The notes below the pieces were generated by a model. It did not search any database and had not been told where the DNA came from. It was given only the letters and a program-made list of their open reading frames with translations. Position numbers and translations under genes: made by a program. Below are positions 61,188 through 64,000 of a stretch of DNA of 64,000 nt, piece by piece. The DNA is from Flavobacteriia bacterium 40-80. GTDB lineage: Bacteria; Bacteroidota; Bacteroidia; Flavobacteriales_D; Crocinitomicaceae. Numbering within the stretch: position 1 is the stretch's first letter; every line of letters starts with the position of its first letter. The stretch lies in assembly GCA_001899145.1 (NCBI GenBank), contig MKVF01000018.1, positions 558,001-622,000 of the forward strand, given 5' to 3'.

Positions 61188-61877
61188 TTATTCTTTCACT
61201 TCTAATTTAAAACCGATTCCGTGAATGTTATTGATCTGAACGTTATCGTCTTCTTTAAGATACTTTCTTAACTTCGTGATAAACACATCCAGGCTTCTTC
61301 CTACGAAGTAGTCATCCTGTCCCCAGACGGCATTTAATACGACTTCTCTCGGAACTACCTGATTTTTGAACTTGCAAAGCATTTTTAAAATCTGCGCTTC
61401 TTTCTTTGTCAGGGTTTTCTCGAAAGTAGGGTGGATCAGCTTATAGTTCTCCGTGTCGAAGGTATAGCTTGCTAATTTGATTACTTTCTCTTCTGCTTCA
61501 CCGATGATGATGTTTACCCGTTTCAACAATGCTTTGATCCGCATGTGCAACTCATCAAAGTTGAATGGTTTCGTAAGATAATCATCTCCTCCTGCTTCGA
61601 ATCCTTTGATTTTATCTTCTGTCATTGATTTGGCAGTCAGGAAAATAATCGGAATTTCCGTATCGAGTTTACGAATGTCTTCAGCTAATGAAAAACCATC
61701 TTTTTTTGGCATCATTACGTCAAATATACAGATGTTGTATTTGTCTTCGTTGAATCGTTGATAAGCTTCAACACCGTTAGAGCACAGCGTTACGTGATAT
61801 CCTTCAGACCGTAGCTGATCTGCAATCACAAAACCTAGGCTTGTGTCATCTTCGGCTAATAAAATTTTCGCTTTCAT
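61188..61877 (-). CDS. OmpR/PhoB-family response regulator (RprY-like)
   Basis: 229 residues: receiver domain (acidic Asp10 and Asp11, phosphoacceptor Asp53 in CIFDVMMPKKDG, then FLTAKS) and a winged-helix DNA-binding domain with VVPREVVLNAVWGQDDYFVGRSLDVFI in part. The partner kinase is not next to it in this window. It looks like RprY, an essential or near-essential regulator in some Bacteroidota. It lies 7 bp upstream of tsaB, so it may be co-transcribed with tsaB and the aro genes. Confidence 0.92.
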   Translation of the reverse strand: MKAKILLAEDDTSLGFVIADQLRSEGYHVTLCSNGVEAYQRFNEDKYNICIFDVMMPKKDGFSLAEDIRKLDTEIPIIFLTAKSMTEDKIKGFEAGGDDYLTKPFNFDELHMRIKALLKRVNIIIGEAEEKVIKLASYTFDTENYKLIHPTFEKTLTKKEAQILKMLCKFKNQVVPREVVLNAVWGQDDYFVGRSLDVFITKLRKYLKEDDNVQINNIHGIGFKLEVKE

Positions 61878-62050
61878 TGAATAAAATTTGATTCTGAAAA
61901 TTAGTTATTAAAGTACAAAGGGAATCTAAAAATTCTTATAAAAATCTTATAATTTGTTAAAAAGTAAATTTTTTTAAATTATTTTACAAATAGGAAGGCT
62001 GGCTTTACAATAAACGGGAAACCTGCTTTAATATTTTGAGATAAGGACTT

Positions 62051-62078
62051 TATCTTTGAAAACGGTTTTCTATCTTTG
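62051..62078 (+). promoter_or_regulatory. Two tandem -7 elements upstream of purB
   Basis: TATCTTTG occurs at 62051-62058 and again at 62071-62078. Between them GAAAAC-G-GTTTTC (62058-62070) is an inverted repeat. The second element gives a leader of about 15 nt before the ATG at 62098. Confidence 0.6.
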
Positions 62079-62097
62079 CACGCAAATATAATTGGAA

Positions 62098-63450
62098 ATG
62101 TTAAACGAATTAACTGCAATTACATCAATTGATGGCCGGTACAGACGAAAAGTAGAAGAAGCAGCAAAATATTACTCTGAGTTCGGGTTGATAAAATACA
62201 GAGTTCAGGTTGAAATTGAATATTTTATTGCTTTGGTAGAATCCGGAGTGAAAAATTTGTCAGGTTTTCCTAAAGACCGGTTCGATGCGGTTCGTCAGAT
62301 TTATCTGCGCTTTTCGGAGGAAGACGCTTTAACGATTAAGGATATTGAAAAAACGACCAATCACGATGTAAAAGCGGTTGAATATTTTATCAAGGATAAA
62401 TTTAAGGCTCTTGGCCTGGAGGATTACCTTGAGTTTATTCATTTCGGCTTAACTTCACAGGATATTAATAATACGAGCATTCCTCTTTCGCTGAAAGAAG
62501 GATTGAACGAAGTAGTATTTCCGTTGATTGAGAAATTAATCGGAAAACTGGAAGCGCTTAAACAGGAATGGAAAGGTATTTCCATGCTGGCGAGAACTCA
62601 CGGGCAACCGGCTTCTCCTACGAATTTAGGAAAAGAAATCCAGGTGTTCAGCGAGCGGTTGTCTGTTCAGTTCCAACAGGCGAAAAATGTTCCTTTCTCC
62701 GCGAAATTCGGCGGTGCTACGGGAAACTTTAACGCTCATTATGTTGCTTATCCCGCGATTGATTGGGTGGCTTTTGCGAATCATTTTGTCAATGATCGAC
62801 TGGGATTGTCAAGAAGCCGGACAACTACACAGATTGAACACTATGATAATCTTGCGGCCCTTTTTGATGTGCTGAAACGGATCAATACAATTATCCTGGA
62901 TCTGGACAGAGACATGTGGACGTATATTTCAATGGATTATTTCAAGCAAAAGCTCAAAGAAGGAGAAGTAGGCTCTTCCGCTATGCCACATAAAGTAAAT
63001 CCGATTGATTTTGAAAATTCCGAAGGGAATATCGGGGTAGCAAACGCGCTGTTTGAGCATCTTTCAGCAAAACTTCCTGTTTCCAGGTTACAGCGTGACC
63101 TGACGGACTCAACAGTTCTGAGAACGATAGGAACTCCGATCGCTCATACGATTGTTGCGGTAAAATCTACGCTTAACGGGCTGGATAAGCTGCTGCTGAA
63201 CCAGGAGGCGATCAAAGCAGATCTGGAAAATAACTGGGCGGTTGTTGCAGAGGCTATTCAGACGATTTTAAGAAGAGAAGCCTATCCTTCACCTTATGAA
63301 GCATTGAAGTCACTGACACGTAAAAATGAAAAAATGACGCAGCAACGTGTTCATGAATTCATAGAAACGTTAGATGTTAGTGATATTATTAAGGAAGAAT
63401 TAAGGAAAATTACACCTCATAATTATACGGGAGTAAATTTAGTTTCGTAA
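62098..63450 (+). CDS. purB: Adenylosuccinate lyase
   Basis: Acts twice in purine synthesis, releasing fumarate from SAICAR and from adenylosuccinate. 450 residues of the fumarase/aspartase fold. The flexible signature loop GSSAMPHKVNPIDFENSEGN contains the catalytic Ser; TSQDINNTS and ARTHGQPASPTNLGKE carry the other active-site residues. The length and TSQD motif match the E. coli-type enzyme. The ATG at 62098 is preferred over a TTG two codons upstream. Confidence 0.96.
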   Translation: MLNELTAITSIDGRYRRKVEEAAKYYSEFGLIKYRVQVEIEYFIALVESGVKNLSGFPKDRFDAVRQIYLRFSEEDALTIKDIEKTTNHDVKAVEYFIKDKFKALGLEDYLEFIHFGLTSQDINNTSIPLSLKEGLNEVVFPLIEKLIGKLEALKQEWKGISMLARTHGQPASPTNLGKEIQVFSERLSVQFQQAKNVPFSAKFGGATGNFNAHYVAYPAIDWVAFANHFVNDRLGLSRSRTTTQIEHYDNLAALFDVLKRINTIILDLDRDMWTYISMDYFKQKLKEGEVGSSAMPHKVNPIDFENSEGNIGVANALFEHLSAKLPVSRLQRDLTDSTVLRTIGTPIAHTIVAVKSTLNGLDKLLLNQEAIKADLENNWAVVAEAIQTILRREAYPSPYEALKSLTRKNEKMTQQRVHEFIETLDVSDIIKEELRKITPHNYTGVNLVS

Positions 63451-63486
63451 ATTTAGACTTTAGCTTACGCAAACTAAATTACGGAG

Positions 63487-64000
63487 ATGAGGTATCTGAT
63501 TTTTTGTTTCATTTTTCTGGTGTCTTTCACGCATGCGCAAATTGATGCATCGTGGAGTGATGAACTCAATTACAATTGCAGTGTCATTAAAACAATTCCG
63601 AAAGACAGGAATTCCTATTATGTAGTGACGGTAACCAATGGTTCCGCTAAAGAATTCAGGATTCATCTGTTCACATTCGGAAAGATGCAGTTTGAAAATA
63701 CCTTCTCCCCGAAGCTTAATAATGCAATCAATACCATTGTCGATATTCATCTGCTGAACGATCAGCTGTACCTGTTCTATTCCGACGAACATTCTTCCGG
63801 AAATAAATTATATGTGCAGCGGATCGACGAACGCTGCCAGCTGGTCGGGAACCCGGTTTTACTGAAAGAGCAGGAAATTAAAGGAGGATTAAATTCCAAA
63901 GCGATTGATTATTATGTGAATGTATCTCCGAACGGTAAATACCTTTCGGTTTCTTATTTATACAATAACACAAATGTTTTTGAATTCCCGGAATTAGTTA
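63487..64000 (+). CDS. Secreted protein of unknown function, 5' part only
   Basis: An ATG at 63487, preceded by GGAG, opens a frame that continues past the end of the window (171 codons visible). The first 18 residues are a signal peptide (FCFIFLVSFTHAQ). The rest alternates short beta-strand-like segments (YYVVTVTNGSAKEFRIHLFT, LYLFYSDEHSSGNKLYVQRI in part) like a beta-propeller of a periplasmic or surface protein. No family is recognised. It begins 36 bp after purB. Confidence 0.72.
   Translation, partial: MRYLIFCFIFLVSFTHAQIDASWSDELNYNCSVIKTIPKDRNSYYVVTVTNGSAKEFRIHLFTFGKMQFENTFSPKLNNAINTIVDIHLLNDQLYLFYSDEHSSGNKLYVQRIDERCQLVGNPVLLKEQEIKGGLNSKAIDYYVNVSPNGKYLSVSYLYNNTNVFEFPELV

Overview
The window is chromosomal DNA from a member of the Bacteroidota, most likely the Flavobacteriia and perhaps a Fluviicola/Crocinitomicaceae-like organism (genus is a guess). 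The evidence is a set of type IX secretion and gliding genes (PorQ, a PorP/SprF protein, a type B C-terminal sorting domain, GldD), TamL, the 30-residue AURKAIP1/COX24-type basic protein, and repeated use of the Bacteroidota promoter element TAnnTTTG, usually TATCTTTG. Most genes lack strong Shine-Dalgarno sequences. There is one tRNA gene (Met-CAT). I see no rRNA, CRISPR array, insertion sequence or phage genes.

Layout. 1-2.4 kb: cobT-cobS-cobC, the end of cobalamin nucleotide-loop assembly. 2.5-6.6 kb: a six-helix membrane protein carrying the 'site-specific recombinase' family name, divergent from an SF1B helicase. 6.8-10 kb: PorP/SprF, a stand-alone sorting-domain protein, cmk and porQ. 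10.2-12.2 kb: a methyltransferase and a persulfide dioxygenase-like/rhodanese fusion. 12.5-18.4 kb, all on +: DEAD-box helicase, typA, a TPR protein and a phosphosulfolactate synthase homologue. 18.4-20.5 kb: AT-rich accessory stretch with a TPR-membrane protein and a small membrane protein. 20.7-32.4 kb: WD40 protein, CNNM/CBS protein, TamL, SpoU methyltransferase, RRM protein, SSS symporter, GlmU paralogue, esterase, DUF6150 protein and dicarboxylate symporter. 32.4-38.9 kb: a compact, AT-rich five-gene operon flanked by a DUF1697 gene and by a second copy of that gene's 3' end. 39.2-44.5 kb: pirin, small GNAT, outer-membrane barrel, SulP and MHS transporters. 44.6-50.4 kb: tRNA-Met, rng, the tiny basic protein, HU, mutY, ssb, gldD, and a HipA-like kinase with DUF3037. 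50.4-54.4 kb: SpxH/DsbA-like protein divergent from an HxlR regulator, SMR exporter, Crp-like regulator, TauE/SafE and a second Crp/Fnr regulator. 54.5-64 kb: accD, fba, truncated globin, truA, aroA, DAHP synthase-chorismate mutase, tsaB, an orphan response regulator, purB and the start of a secreted protein.

The most notable unit is the five-gene operon at 33.0-38.8 kb: DUF4178 protein, DUF350 protein, membrane-anchored aminopropyltransferase-like protein, Tat/lipoprotein-type FAD oxidoreductase, and a polytopic protein with conserved-looking histidines. Overlapping or nearly touching genes argue for a single envelope-associated pathway, possibly involving an amine or polyamine modification. 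It lies between two copies of a DUF1697 3' end that share an identical 20-mer, which looks like an integration or recombination scar.

A second strong signal is regulatory. The promoters of the persulfide dioxygenase/rhodanese fusion (about 12.24 kb) and of the TauE/SafE gene (about 53.64 kb), 41 kb apart, share an 18-of-20 motif. In both, the motif lies exactly 18 bp from an aligned -7 element, at about -41, where a class II Crp/Fnr activator would bind. A Crp/Fnr gene sits beside one of the two sites.
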